A stretch of 64,000 nt of DNA from Protula sp. h YS-2021 (taxonomy: Eukaryota > Annelida > Polychaeta > Sabellida > Serpulidae): assembly GCA_949752745.1 (NCBI GenBank), contig OX457027.1, positions 16,111,916 to 16,175,915 of the forward strand. Direction: 5' to 3'. Shown piece by piece: positions 20,312 to 33,981 of this stretch. The translations under genes and the position numbers were made by a program. Below the pieces are notes generated by a model. That model did no database searches, was not told the DNA's origin, and saw nothing but the letters and a program-made list of their open reading frames with translations. Numbering within the stretch: the first letter of the stretch is position 1; each line of letters begins with the position of its first letter.

Positions 20312-23300
20312 TATTACTGAGCTACTCTAATTCGAAAGAATGGATTTCGGTTCAACAAAGAGAATATGATCGTTTCTTAATGGATTTAGCTCTATGTCTA
20401 GTGCTCGAGTATGCACACCATCTGCAAGCACTTCGCGTTTTACATAAAAATAATTAAATCCAATTTTTGTTTGTTTGTAAGTGTAAATTTTATTGTTTTT
20501 CGACAGGAAGCCCATGTTTTCTACGGTCTGATTTTGTTTTGTATTTAACACTGTCTCAAACATTTGTCTTGGTTGATTGAGTCGACATTTTTGCGCACCT
20601 TTTGAAGTTACTTTCTCCCAGTCCTCCCCCCTCCCCAAATAATACGTCTTTGAGCATAATGCAATGAGAAAATCGCCTGACCCTTCAAGCTTCATTAACC
20701 CCGGGGTTCGACGGTCATAAGTTGCGTGTGTCGAACAGCACGTGCGAGGATACCAATACGAATCCTCAGTCTGGACTTTGTCAAGATGGCAACTATCTTC
20801 AATTTTGGACAAGAACTCTACTCTCAAATGCGGCCTTACTACATCTATAAGGCGTGACTCACTAATTGCAAAATACAAACTATCCGTATCCGTTAGTGCA
20901 AGTTCAAAACATTCGCGTGGAACGTAGTAGTCCAGACAATCGTAATAGTAGCGAAGCATGTGCAGTTTCGCATAATTTAAAATAAAAAATCCGATATAAT
21001 TGGGTATGTCAAGCGTGATTTTACGCTTTGACATTTCAACCTCAAACATGTCGTCCCCTAGACTAACGAGGTGACGAAATCTCGGATCGTTAACCATCCG
21101 TTTTAAGTTTTGTTCACCTTGGACATAAACGATCTCTCGATGATTTTCCTTATCCATTAACATAGAGCCATAAGCACTGTTCCCTAAAAGCTTCATTGTT
21201 TCCGCTAGAATTGCCTTTGTTTCATCAACATCGCCAGCTCTTCGAGCTGCAGTTACTTTGTCAACAAAGGATTGAAAGCATTTTTGAGGGGAGAATTCTA
21301 TAACCCTATGGACAGCTGTCACCTCAATCCCATGCTGCAGATACCATTTGAGCAAGGGTGTAGCAAGCAATATATTTTTTGCTGACTTTCCACCAACTAA
21401 CAGTGTGCGAGGCGTCTCTGGAAGACCCTCGCTTTTAACATAATCCTGCATATGTGTTCCAAAGTGATCATACGGAATATCGGCAGTACAAAATATGGGA
21501 GCCATTTCTGAGAAATAATCGAAAGGTGACATATGTCGCAGTTCTTCATCGAGCTGAGAAGCATCTCTATACCTCTCGTCCCACGCTTCCGGTACGCGAA
21601 TATCGCACAGCACTAACCCAAACAATGATTCGTTGCACACCTGTCAGTATTCGTGATTGCCTGAGTTCGTGTTTATGATTTCGATAGAACTTGGGGAGGT
21701 ATCTGTCAATGATATGCTCTATATGTGGCTCGATATCTTTCTTAAATTCGCATTCTTGTATGTCGATAATGTTATACTTAAGGTTTTCCAAATATGCACG
21801 TTTTTGTTTAGTTTGTACTTTTTTCTTCTGTTGCAGCTTTTCAAATTTAGCATCTGTTCGTTTGACTAGTTGACAATCGGTGTGTGGGTGATACCAACAT
21901 CCGGTATATTCGTAAATTGTGTTTGTTTCTGGCCAGAAAGCATCACATCTGTAATTTTAAACACGCACTTCTTTGTTGCCATTGTTCAATTTATGTATTA
22001 TATGTTTGTTTTCTTTTTCAGCAATATAATCCACCTAAACATATTGCGCTAAAAATTTCGTATTTGGTTCGGCTTTGAAATTGTTTTCCACCTTTCTGTC
22101 AACAAAACAATATATACCGTTGATCTGAATAACATTTTTCTTGCTACGCCGGGCGTGCTGATGACATCTTTAAAAACATCTATGTGGTTTTCTTTATAAA
22201 ATAGCTGCATTTTTTCCACAGCGGTCACAAACGGTTCAACATCAAAGTTGTTATACCACACTAAAAAGTCTTGAAATGTCCGCATGTTTTCCTTTTCCCA
22301 GACTTCTTTTAACCAAGCATAGTTTTGCTCTCCATGCCCATCTACATCTAGTACATTTTTGTTCTTCAGTTCAGAATAAAATGCATCATACGGCGGTAAG
22401 CAAACATGCTCGAGCTTATCCACACAGTCGAGCCATGTGTACGGGAAAAAACCTTTCTGTTCCTCAACTCCAAAGGCCTTAATAAATTTACTGTAACTTG
22501 AACCGGGAGCGAGGTAATTGAGAACATCTAAAAATCGGAACGACTCATTGCACAGAGCTACATAGGCATTGTTTTTTTTAACAACAAAACTGTTTTGGTC
22601 AGTATGTAAACCGAGTTTCTTTGAGAGTTTCGGCTTTACCAAATTCAGATCATACTTGGAACCGTTAAAACTGAGCACCGGAATTTGAGAGCAGTATGTC
22701 CGAAATTTCTGGGATATTCTTTTAATTTCTCGGCGAATGTATTTGTGTGGGTCGTCCCTTGCCCTAGCCGGATTATGAGTATTAACATCGTTGGACGCAC
22801 AATCCATCATCTCATCTTCAGACTCCCCATCCGATAAGTCCTCTTCAAATTCTAAAATGTCATCGATTCCCTCGTCTTGCTCTTCCTCATCTCGTTCATA
22901 TTCTTTCAAACGTGTCTTCAACTGAGTGAAAACATCGTGCCATTTTTGTACGGCTAATGCCTCACTCTTTTCACTAATTTCTGTCATGTATGCCACCATA
23001 TCGTCTAACAGCTGATCCAAGTCAGGGTTAACAAAGCACTTTGGGTTTGTATAATCGGGCACGTTTGAACAAACCGACACCGAAATTGGTACGTGTTCTT
23101 GAGTAAAACTCATTTTTTGTGTTGGCGGTATTGTTGATTTTTTCAGCATAGCTTCGAAATCGAAAACAATAAAGTGTTCATAAAACTGATCATTTTGCGG
23201 GACATGGATATTGATATCAGCCAACTCTTCAAATATAGTCCAGGACCGATTCATGAAACCGCCGGGATATTTGTATTGTGTTATATTTGAGCAAACACGC

Positions 23301-24532
23301 AAGTGACGTTTCCAGCTATGGATTTTTGTAAAAAGTCTATCACATTGCGGACATTGATACGCTCTTGCATAACTCTTAAAATTCAAGATCAGACTTGTAT
23401 GGTGATCATATATATTGCAGTAGACTGTGTCTTTGAAATGACACAGCGAACGATAACGCGGTATTACTGTTTGAGTGGGCAGTAGTTCGTAAATGTTCAA
23501 ATTTATCTGAAAGCACTTTTCAAAATCAGGCAACTGAGAAAAGTCAACCCCTTGAAATTTCTTTTTTGGAACTCTTTTCCCGATATATTCACACCACTGC
23601 ATGTACAAGTCTTCAACAACAGCCTCCCTAGGATGGTTCGAACCGTTTTTGTAAGCAGCCAAGCACCGAAATAAGCATAAACTATCATCATGAATCCGTC
23701 GTGTGACTCTGTTCACATCTAAACTAAGAATTGACTTGGACTTTTTTACAAAGTCAGGCAACCCACCCTCTCCCATAACATGTGACAAGGGATAAACATA
23801 GTACAGTACATTAGTAATCATATATGGCACCCACTTCGAATCAGGACTATGATTCCTCGCATACTCATTTAAATCAATTCTGTTTAGAACTGCATTTAAA
23901 CGTCGCAAACTGGCGCGTGTAGAAATTGCGAAGGGACTATCAAGCACCATTTTGTTTTCATAAGGAATAAAATACCTATATTTCTCACGATCTTTCTGCT
24001 TAAGTATAAGTCCGAGCGCTAAATTCACCTTGAAAGCCTGATCCTCATTTCTTTGAATTTGATCTAACTGATTGAAAATTTCATTTTTCCCTTCAGATAT
24101 ATCTTGAGTGGGAAAATTATATAGTTGATGCCCTGGCAAGCTCGAATGATTGGCTAAGATATGCTTCTTGCTTGCCTGGTACACTTGCGTAAGTTTTTTA
24201 TTTTGCGGATCTAAGTCATGGTCAAAAGACTGTAGACCCTCATTTGACCCATGCTGAATTGCACGATGTAAATACAAATCAGTTCTATTTTCAAAACTTT
24301 TAGAACACTCTCTGCAATTAACACTTGTCTTTCGTTTTTTCACTGGGGACCCACCATCAGTTTGGTTTTCTGTAGGTTTATATTTACACACAGATTCGTG
24401 TTTTCGCCTTCTGCTTGAATTCAGATCGCTTTTTCCGCAGTGACGACAGTGTGTGTCTGGCTTCCCGCTGCACTGCTCCCGATGTTTTCGTTTGTTGTTT
24501 GGGTTTACGCGATGCACGGACCTATTTTCCTG

Positions 24533-24571
24533 TTAATCAGATGTACGATATCACAATTTACTTATTATGTC

Positions 24572-24602
<31 letters not shown>

Positions 24603-24657
24603 TTTCTAATAATTATAATAATGAAAATAACTTGAAATATTAAAGTGTAGATATTTA
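24533..24657 (-). other. Intron in PolB of element B, with (AAT)n microsatellite
   Basis: Donor AAAG|GTAAAT at 24658 and acceptor TTAACAG| at 24531-24530 join two open frames in phase 0. The intron contains an AAT repeat (24,570-24,602), which would break the frame if translated. Confidence 0.6.
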
Positions 24658-24772
24658 CCTTTTCATTGTTCCCAGAAGAGTCAACTGTTCCCTCTCCACT
24701 TTGTTCAGGATCTTTCGGCTTTCGTTTATTCTTGGTGGAGTTTGTAATTGTTTGTTTAGACTGCGACTTCCC

Positions 24773-25129
24773 CTAGATAATACATTTTATAATTATAATG
24801 AAAAGTAGTTTTATCGATTACATATATTTGAATACAAATTGAGGCAATGAGTTTATACTTATATTACATTAATTTATACTTATATTACATTAATACTCAC
24901 TAAAGTTATAATAAATAAATATATATATATATATATAATTATTATTAGAAATAAAAAGACGGAATCAATAAACACACATGCATATGAACTTAAATCATAA
25001 TCATATTTATTGCCAACAAGAACTGAAACAAGCTCCTTGTAAAATGCCAAAATAATTTTTTGCTTCCTTTTATACGTGTGTAAATTCTGTTACCATGCGT
25101 CCGTAAATCTTATTAATTAAAGTGCTCAC
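24773..25129 (-). other. Second intron in PolB of element B
   Basis: Donor AATAAG|GTGAGC at 25129 and acceptor TTATCTAG| at 24774-24773, phase 0. AT-rich with a TA microsatellite near 24,920. Confidence 0.55.
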
Positions 25130-25309
25130 CTTATTTACACCCTCCACTGGTGCTTTTTTCGCTTGCAAAAGAGATTCGCGCTTTGCTTGAATTACTGGGT
25201 CATTATTATCCGCGCCCAGAAAAGTCACAAATTGATCCAGTTCTTCTACAGTATTACATGCACAGTCAAGCAGTTGACGGAAATCATCATCCGTGACGTT
25301 ACACGCCAT

Positions 25310-25885
25310 TTTCGCGTTTAAAGAAAAAGACCTATCCCCGTTGCCTGCTTGATTCCGTTTAACTGTTAATTTTGTTAATGCCACATTTATAATTGTGAAA
25401 AACAACCGCTATAGTCAAACAAACTCGCTAAAGGAATCAATATGGCAAACAAAAGGGACAACTGGGCAAACACTATTGATTAATTTATAGAGAAGACAAA
25501 CGTTAGCCGTAGCATGATTTTATTAATTAAAATAATGAAAGGAAATATAAAACTAGAATTAGATGTATTTATCGCGAATCGTAAAACCAAACTTTTTTTC
25601 TAGGGATTAATTAATCTTATGGCACACTGGGGGGGGGGGGGGGGGGGGCTATACCCACGGGGTTTTCGCGGGTGAGTAAGGTGAGTTGAGTTGAGTAAAA
25701 GTCTTAGTGATAAATGCTGCGTCACTGAGCAGATGTCACCTGTCAACTGTTGTCTTACGTTAAAATTCGTTCGGTCCTTCAAGCAGCTGGTCATTTTTCT
25801 TACAAGTTTTTGGCTGCTATAGCAGCTGCTTATTATTCCAAAAATCTTACTGGATGGAAATAATTTTTCTGTCCCTATAAAAATA

Positions 25886-25947
<62 letters not shown>

Positions 25948-26129
25948 CTACCAGTTTCAACCGTATTTCTGAACCCTCCAAATTAAGTATCAAGAACGTT
26001 CATTATTATTATTATTATCATTATTATTATTATCACTTGCATTTTTATTAATATTATCAATTGCATTTTCATTATTATTATCATTTAAGTTGGATTCGTT
26101 TATTTTATTTAGTTTGAACAAGTTTTCAT
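25310..26129. other. AT-rich non-coding stretch with microsatellites
   Basis: Contains a run of about 20 G (25,630), a long (AT)n at 25,890-25,942 and ATT repeats at 26.0 kb. It lies between the PolB start and the right inverted repeat. No gene seen. Confidence 0.55.
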
Positions 26130-26220
26130 GCGGTTATTTAAATATTTCATTGAATGTTTTGTTTATTACATTTACTTTTTTAATTATGTTGCAGATTGCT
26201 AGTACAATAATAATTGATCT

Positions 26221-27333
26221 AAAAGAACCATCTTTATTTAATTAACTTTAAAAGGTACAAGTGCCGTTAAAAATAAATTCACATTTAGCAAGTTTGAAGA
26301 ATTTTAGTTGTGTCTTAAATTTAACAAGTTAATAAATATTTTAGTTGTGCCGTAAAAGTTAAATATACTCTACAATATTTAATTTCTTCTAAAAGAACCA
26401 TCTTTATTTAATTAACTTTAAAAGGTACAAGTGCCGTTAAAAATAAATTCAAATTTGGCAAGTTTGAAGAATTTTAGTTGTGTCTTAAATTTAACAAGTT
26501 AATAAATATTTTAGTTTTGCCATAAAAGTTAAATATACTCTACAATATTTTATTTCTTCGCTGTTAAAGTTATTAACGTTTTATTATAATTATATTTAAA
26601 TGTTTCATTGAATGTCTTATTTATGACATTCAAATTTTTTAATTATGTTGCAAATCGTTAGAAAAAGTATTAATCAATCTGAAAGAACCATCTTTATTTA
26701 ATTAACTTTAAAAGGTATAAGTGCTGTTAAAAATAAAATCAAATTTGACAATTTGAAAAGAAGTTTAGTTGTTTTATAAAAATTTCTACAATACTTTTAT
26801 TTCTCTGATGTTAAAGTTTTAACGTTCTATTATAATTATATTTAAATGTTTCATTGAATGTTTTGTTTATTACATTTAAAATTTTGAATTAGATTGCAAA
26901 TCGGTAGTAAAAATATTAATCAATCTGAAAGAACCATCTTCATATAATTAATTTTAAAAAGTACAATTGCGTTTAAAAATCAAATCAAATTTGACTATTT
27001 GAAAAGACGTTTAGTTGTTTTATCAAAAATTTCTACAATAGTTTTATTCCTTCGATGTTAAAGTTTTAACGTTTTATTATAATTATATTTAAATGTTTCA
27101 TTGAATGTCTTATTTATGACATTCAAATTTTTTAATTATGTTGCAAATCGTTAGTAAAAGTATTAATCAATCTGAAAGAACCATCTTCATATAATTAATT
27201 TTAAAAAGTACAATTGTCGTTAAAAATCAAATCAAATTTGACATTTGAAAAGAAGTTTAGTTGTTTTATAAAAGTTTCCACAATAATTTTATTCCTTCGA
27301 TGTTAAAGTTTTAACGCTTTATTATAATTATCA
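26221..27333. repeat. ~240-bp subterminal tandem repeats (right)
   Basis: Inverse copies of the left units, with CTGAAAGAACCATCTT recurring about every 240 bp; two shorter ~180-bp variants at the inner edge (26.22-26.57 kb) are specific to this side. Confidence 0.8.
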
Positions 27334-28638
27334 GAGAGGTGGTGGGCGGTAAAAAAGTTGTAGTTACAGTACAGATATCCACATCACGAAGAGCTAAAAC
27401 TGTCAAGAAGTAATAAAACCTTAAATATTATGTTTTATTACTTCAATAAATGCGTGTCTCAAAACCATTGATATTCATGTATAACAAAAAGTTCCACCCC
27501 ACCCCCTCCAACCACCCCAAACACTTAAACCCACCCACCACTGTTACTTAGTACACAGACTAAACTGTATGCTAAAAACCATCTCCTCTTGCTATTCACT
27601 ATTTAATGCTAATAGTAAAACTCTCTGTTGCTTTCGGCTAAAAAATATGCTATGGCTAGCGGTAAAAACGCTAGCACAATACTCTTTAAATGTACAATAG
27701 ACAAATTATAACCAAACGGCTTTATTTAATCTGTAAAGGATCGCATTGTATTAGAACTAAACTGTTCAATAACGCAACCCCCTCCCCAAAGCTTAAGCCT
27801 ACCCTCTATTGTTGCACGGTGCACAAAGACTAACACTGAACTATATGTCTTGTTAAAAACCTTCCGCTCTTGCTATTCACTATTTAATGCTAATAGAAAA
27901 CTCTCGGCTGCTATTGGTTATAAAATACTCTTTGACTAGGGGCAATTCAACACAATTCTCTTTAAATGTACAATGGTCAAACGGCTCTATTTAATCTGTA
28001 AAGGATAGTATTGTATTAGAACCAAGCTGAAAAAATCAAACTGACGGTCTGACCGCCACACTAATCCATCTTTTTTTCTCAAATTCAGTTTCATTTCGGC
28101 AGATTACTTTATCTGTGTCTCGTAAACAATTCGTTTAACGATGGAAAACAAACAATCAATATAACAACAGTCCAATTCATTTAATACAAATTGTTGTCAA
28201 TTCGTAGAAAATTAAATGTAGAAGTGACCCTTTCTTAAGACCATGCTAGTCTCGACAGAAGGAACGGGCGGGGGGGGGGGCGACGACGGATATACGCGGA
28301 AGGCGTGGGAAAATAAGAAAAGTTTATTGTCTCCCTAACAAAACAACATCACCGTTGTGATTGTTCTTTTTCAGCGTTTTATCTTTCACTTTGTTTTGAT
28401 GTCTCGCCTATGCGAAATTCAAATATCGTTTGTTCTCTTTATTAAGGAGAAGACTTAAAGATATAATCCGTCGCTTTCACTGCCGTTCACTGGTATACAG
28501 TTCCCATATATCCTAAAAGTTATCAGGCACCCCCCCTAAATACTCCAAAATACCTAATGTTCTAACACACGCGTGAATACTGGTTTATTTTGAGACAGAA
28601 AGGCGTGTGTTACATTTTGAGAATAAAGCCAACAACTA

Positions 28639-28815
28639 CAGTGGAACCTCCGAAATCGGACCACCGTTGGGACGGCAAAAAGTGTACCCCATTTTAAAGA
28701 TGGTCCCATTTGGGAGTTTCCTTATTCATTAATGTATTGCATTCCACACCTAGAAAATGTGACCTATTTCAGGGAGGTCGTAATAGAGAGGTGGCCCGAT
28801 GCCAAGGTTCCGCTG
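28639..28815 (+). mobile_element. 177-bp pogo/Tc1-like MITE in right repeat
   Basis: Starts CAGTGGAACCTCCGAAATCG and ends GGTTCCGCTG, inverted ends flanked by TA dinucleotides. Same insertion and boundaries as 13792-13968. An open frame running out of it is not a gene. Confidence 0.65.
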
Positions 28816-29168
28816 TACATGAAAAACCCCACGCAGTGGAACTATGAAAACGGGACAAGAAAAGGGAGGCTAAATATCTTTATTCGCTCTGTAAATAAAT
28901 CAATATGTTGTGTGAAAAGTTATTACCCATGCGTATTGAAGATAGATGAACGAAGGTAAAAATGCATCAATTCACTTTTTCCTGTAACGATAGAATAGAC
29001 AATAATGACGTAATTACGTACATAACATGTCGACACCTTTATGTCACCGAGGTGACGCCCATTTACGCAATGATGGGATGTGTAAGTATACCGCAATAAC
29101 TCTGCTAAATGCCTACGAAAATTCTCTTGAAGCTATGGGGGGGGGGCTTCTTCGCAATAGGACTGTGT

Positions 29169-29330
<162 letters not shown>

Positions 29331-32300
29331 GGAGAGAATAGCGCGAAAACTGTATTATTTCTTTCCAGCTATTAAGCAAAAATTAATCATGTATTCATTA
29401 GAGATTTCACACGCCCCCTATATTTACGTTATCAAAGGGTTTCCTACACATCATATTAGGCAGGTGCTGCTACTATTAACTTTCCTTTACGCTTCAACTA
29501 ACATTAACTATCAGCGATTGGTTCGCAAAATACAAGAAAACTAAACTATCGCTCGCCAGTGTGCCTCTTAGTGAAGGTTATAGTTAAAAAGGTCAAACAT
29601 TCAATATGAGAAGTATCGTTTTGAATGAGCAAACGCAGATGTTATTTTACCCCAAAATTCCTGAACCCCCCTCCAAACAATATAACTATTTAGTTAAAGT
29701 CTAATCTGGGGAAGGGCGATCGGGACCGGGACCAAATGAGCAAACAAAGCGTCAGTGATGGCTTTTTACTGCAAAAGTGTTCTTCAGCCAAAAAATGACA
29801 ATAAGTTTAATTTTTTATCAGTTTTTATTGCACTGATGTCAATAGATTTGTAATTCTTTAGTTGCTGCACACAGGACACATGTCCATAAGAATGTATCGT
29901 AAGTCATGTTATGAAAACAGACAGCGTGAATATTAGCGAAATAAATCCGTGATAAAAGGCATAAAAATATCCCATTACCAATCATCTCACCCAAGAATGG
30001 CCAAGAAACTGCTGTGCAATGTTGTCATTGTGTGTGAGAGAGATAAGAGGTTAAATTGAGAATGCGAAAAAAAAAAGTTTTTGTTTGTTGAAAATTCTAA
30101 TTCTGATTACAATAAAAACAATGTTTAAAGACGACGTGGCATCAGTAACGTTTAAATAATGTGTGAAGGAGGGAGTAGTGGCGGAATGGAGAGGGGGCGG
30201 ATGGGTGCAACTGTGGACCGGGTTGGGGGGGGGGTGGTATGGATGTCAAGTCAGCTTGGAGGTGTGGGGTTAGATTGTGTTGATTCCATTTCATGTTTTT
30301 AAAAAAAGTCAGAGAGGGGCGGGGAGGAAGAGGGAGGGGAGGGGAAGGTAGGAGAAAATCAATGAACAGCGGGAAATTGATTTTACACTACGAGAAAAGA
30401 CGCTACCACACAACAAGTTATGTGCATGGATAAATACGCATCACAGTAAAAACAAAGCGACTTTTATTTTTTTAAAAAGTGAGAGGAGGGAAGGGGAGGG
30501 GAGGGGAGGGGAGGATGGGTGTCAAGATCAAGAGCGGTCGCATAAGGCATGAGTGATGTCATGCTTGGTCAGACTGAAAATGCGCAGAAGAATGATTGTT
30601 AAATTACTCATGCTGTAAGCTTTTGTCATCGTATTCACATTATCATGATTTAGAAACTATCGTTTTTCCTAGAAAAACATTGTATGTGTGTAGAATTGCC
30701 AATCCAATGATATATATGAGAGCAAGAAAAATTCCTCTCTTGATAATGCTAGCTATTGATGCCAAAAATCATGCTGCAATATTTTCTTTTCCTGATAAAG
30801 AGAGTGGGACACAAGTCATTCAATTGCGATTGCCAAAAAACAATTAGAAGATATTTGCTTTTATGTCGTTAAAAATGCTGATTCCTGTTCCAACAAAAAC
30901 AACATTTAAGACGACGTGGCATCTCGGGACGTCCTATCACAATTATCCACGTCCAGAGAGGGTGGGGGGGGGGTAGATCCGTAGAGCAATTCTTTTATTT
31001 CTGCATTTTTCAACATGTCGTTGCTTAAGGCGGTCGTTTTTGTTTCCTTTTATGTATTGAAAATTACAGAAATCTTTCTCAATTTTAATGAATTTTCCAC
31101 GTTTGAAAGGATAATTTCTGTGCTTTCTATCATCATTTTCGCCATAAGAATACTCGAAACCCTTCGAAATATATAAGGTATGTAATTATGTTAAAAATAA
31201 ATAAATAAATAAAAAAATAAAAAAAAACTCGTGTGAGAGGGGGTAGGGTAGTAGAGGAAGGGGAGGGAGGGGGGCGTGGAGGGTGGGGGGGGGGTGGAGA
31301 TCAGGGGTGTGGGGAGTGCACAGGTGTGGGGACGGAAGGGCAGAGATCAGTCTTGTAACCCTCTATGTACAGCGTGAGATTCAATGAACAGTGGGAAATC
31401 GATGTTACTAGCACACAACAAGTTGCATGAGTAAATACACGTACACAGCAAAACAACGCGGCTTTTATTTTTAAAAGAAATTCCACTCGAGAAATGCTAT
31501 CTAATATACGGTGTAATTAATTTTGATGTCTAGCATTCTTAGGGTTTTAGCCCCCGACGTCTTACCAGATATTGGCGTTCTCGAATGCTTAGACGAGCCG
31601 TGGGAGGGCGTAATGCCTTGTGAATACGCTGTAACGCAAAATACTGGTTAAAACCAGAACTCCTTGTCCCCTCCCGGAGATTTTTTGCGCTGCAGTACAC
31701 CACCGTATTACTCTGGCTCTAATTTTGCCCGGCCCCCGGTGAAAAGCACGAAAAATATAATAGGTTAAAACCTAAGAGTGGAATTCAATAACCATGATAT
31801 AGCAGTTAAATATCACCACCGTTTAAATAATGTGTGAAGGAAGGGAGAGGGCGGAGTGGGAGGGGGCAGGGCAAAGGGGTCAGGGCTCCGATGGGTGGCA
31901 AAGTGCTGTCCCTATCATGCAAGGCGTGTATGGGTATGTACGCGTATGTAAACATAACATTCATTGACCTGTTCTACCCTTGAATAGAAATAAACTTATC
32001 CTATTCATATGCCGTCTAGCGGCAGAGAGGGGAAAATAAAAGAGCTCTGTTTACGGTGTTTTCTAACGCTGAAACGCACGAATATGACCCCCTCGCATAC
32101 TCCCCTCTTTGCCATCAGATGGCGTGCTGCTTGTGGACGGTCCTATTTTTTAGGGCTTGAAAATAGGGGAAACAGATTGTGAGAAAGACTTACAATTAAC
32201 ACGAGATCCTTGCCGTAATCCCGAAATATATTTTCTATCAGCGTATCGAAACACGTTCTATCCGCTTGAAATGAAAAGCTTTTCTGACTTCAGTAGAGTT

Positions 32301-32836
32301 TTAAAAGACATGGGGTTTATAAGTATTACTAATGTACTGAATCTGTTTACAAACATTACCTAGACAGTTCACATATACACAGGCTGTAATCCCCTATAAT
32401 CCCACGCAAGGTGTCATAAACCATGACACAATATCTCAAAGTATCGCGTGTTTGGAGGCCTAGTAAGCCCAGTTGTTTACAAACAAAGGACGGAAGCCGA
32501 GTAAGGCCAGTTGTTTACAAACAAAGGACGGAAGCCGAGTAAGGCCAGTTGTTTACAAACAGAGGACGGAGGCCGAGTAAGGTCTGTTGTTTACCATCAA
32601 ATCACTGCATTTTGGTGAGCTATCTATTTAATTAATCAATGGCTTTTGTTTTAATTTTTCTTATGCCGTCCACTCTTTTAGTCAGGTGTCCTAATACTTG
32701 ATCAATATCGGCTTGCCCTAACACCTGCCCTGAGTTCACTGTCAAACATACTTTGACCATCTGCCCCTTTGTTTCCATAGCTTGACGAAACCCGCCATCA
32801 TAACTTGACCAAACCCGCCACTCACCAGCTCCTAAC

Positions 32837-33981
32837 ATTACTACTACCAGAGTTCCCCCCTCCCACCCACGGGATTTTAGTAGCATGTGCGTACTTGGTG
32901 CCAGATGTTGATGTGCTGTCTGTGTTTTGACTGCATCTGAGCAGGTTGATCGGACAGTTCATACATAAATTGATTTTCTGCAGTATCCAGGTCTCATGTC
33001 CGCTGCATTTTTGTCACCGTATGATAACATACAATTCACAAATAACAAAGAAGAATAAAACGCAATAAAAAAAAAACATCAAAATCAACTTCATACGTAA
33101 AACTGATCAAGTTTTGTTAAATATGAAAATGATTAAATAAAGCAGAATTAAAACAAATAAATAAAAGTAATTACAAACAAAATGACGGTCATCGGTGCAA
33201 CTGAAGTCCATCTTGGATTTTCCTCTACGATTTATGGTGATTTTAATAATACAAAAACTATTTGATCGACCATGACTAAATTTTAGATAAGGTTTAACCA
33301 CTTAATGAGCACTCTTGTGGTTGACTTGGGTTCGATCTGAATATTCAAAATGATCGTCAGATTCCACTTTTTATTTATTTATTTTTTTTTGCAACTTTTT
33401 CTTGTAAACATAAGAATTCCAAAACAACTTCGATCATCACAATATTATAAAAAGAACGCTTATAGACGAAATCTATGCCATGCTATCGTTCAGCTTTCGT
33501 TGACAAAGTCATATGATTCCCTGTGATGAGCATCCGGTTCGGCGTTGTTCCTTCGACGATTGCTTGTTGTTATTGTTTTTTAATCATATGTATTGTATTA
33601 ATATTTTTATATGTATAAAGTTTTTCATTTTTCAAAATTGTATTTATTATCTTTGTTTTTGAAATATTTTTGAAAGCTAGAAAACATGGACAGTTCCCAC
33701 CTGTTGCAAAAACACATAGCTTTAAGGTTTCTAGTTCTGCGCAAAGATCCCGCAGCAGTGGAAATACCAAAGAAAAAACATGGAATCTAGACATTGAATG
33801 GAAGTGGTGGATCATATGTTAGTTTCACCACATACGGTTTTTACCATAAACTGTTTACCATATGCTTCTTTACCGTATGTTGTCTTTATCAAATGCTGTT
33901 TGATGATGGTTATGGTATATGGTATATGATGGTTTTACCATGTGCTGTTTTACAATGTGTTGCTTTTACCATGTACTGTTT
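32837..33981. other. Non-coding flank between element B and the PP2C exon
   Basis: No gene recognised. From about 33,800 to 33,980 a loose repeat of TTTTACCAT(G/A)TGCTGTT words precedes the end of the phosphatase exon. Confidence 0.5.

Larger units (their letters stand above)
20327..25309 (-). pseudogene. Protein-primed family B DNA polymerase, spliced and broken (element B)
   Basis: Exon 1 25130-25309 (ATG 25309), exon 2 24659-24772 and exon 3 from 24529 are separated by GT-AG introns, all in phase 0. Exon 3 carries C2H2-type zinc fingers, an OTU-like segment (DDSLCLFRCLAAY) and the exonuclease start FIVFDFEAM, and stops at 22049. A VSR-like segment (YEYTGCWYHPH, 21.7-22.0 kb) and the palm with motif B (KLLGNSAYGSML) and motif C (LTDTDSLYF) follow in other frames to 20327. 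I cannot find motif A in the short stretch near 22.05-22.15 kb where it belongs, so the enzyme is probably dead. Alternatively further introns hide some parts. Confidence 0.8.

Noticed and set aside
28732..28959. 75-codon frame present in both arms (also 13648-13875)
   Set aside because: It runs out of a MITE and is duplicated only because the arms are inverted copies; no domain or codon pattern.
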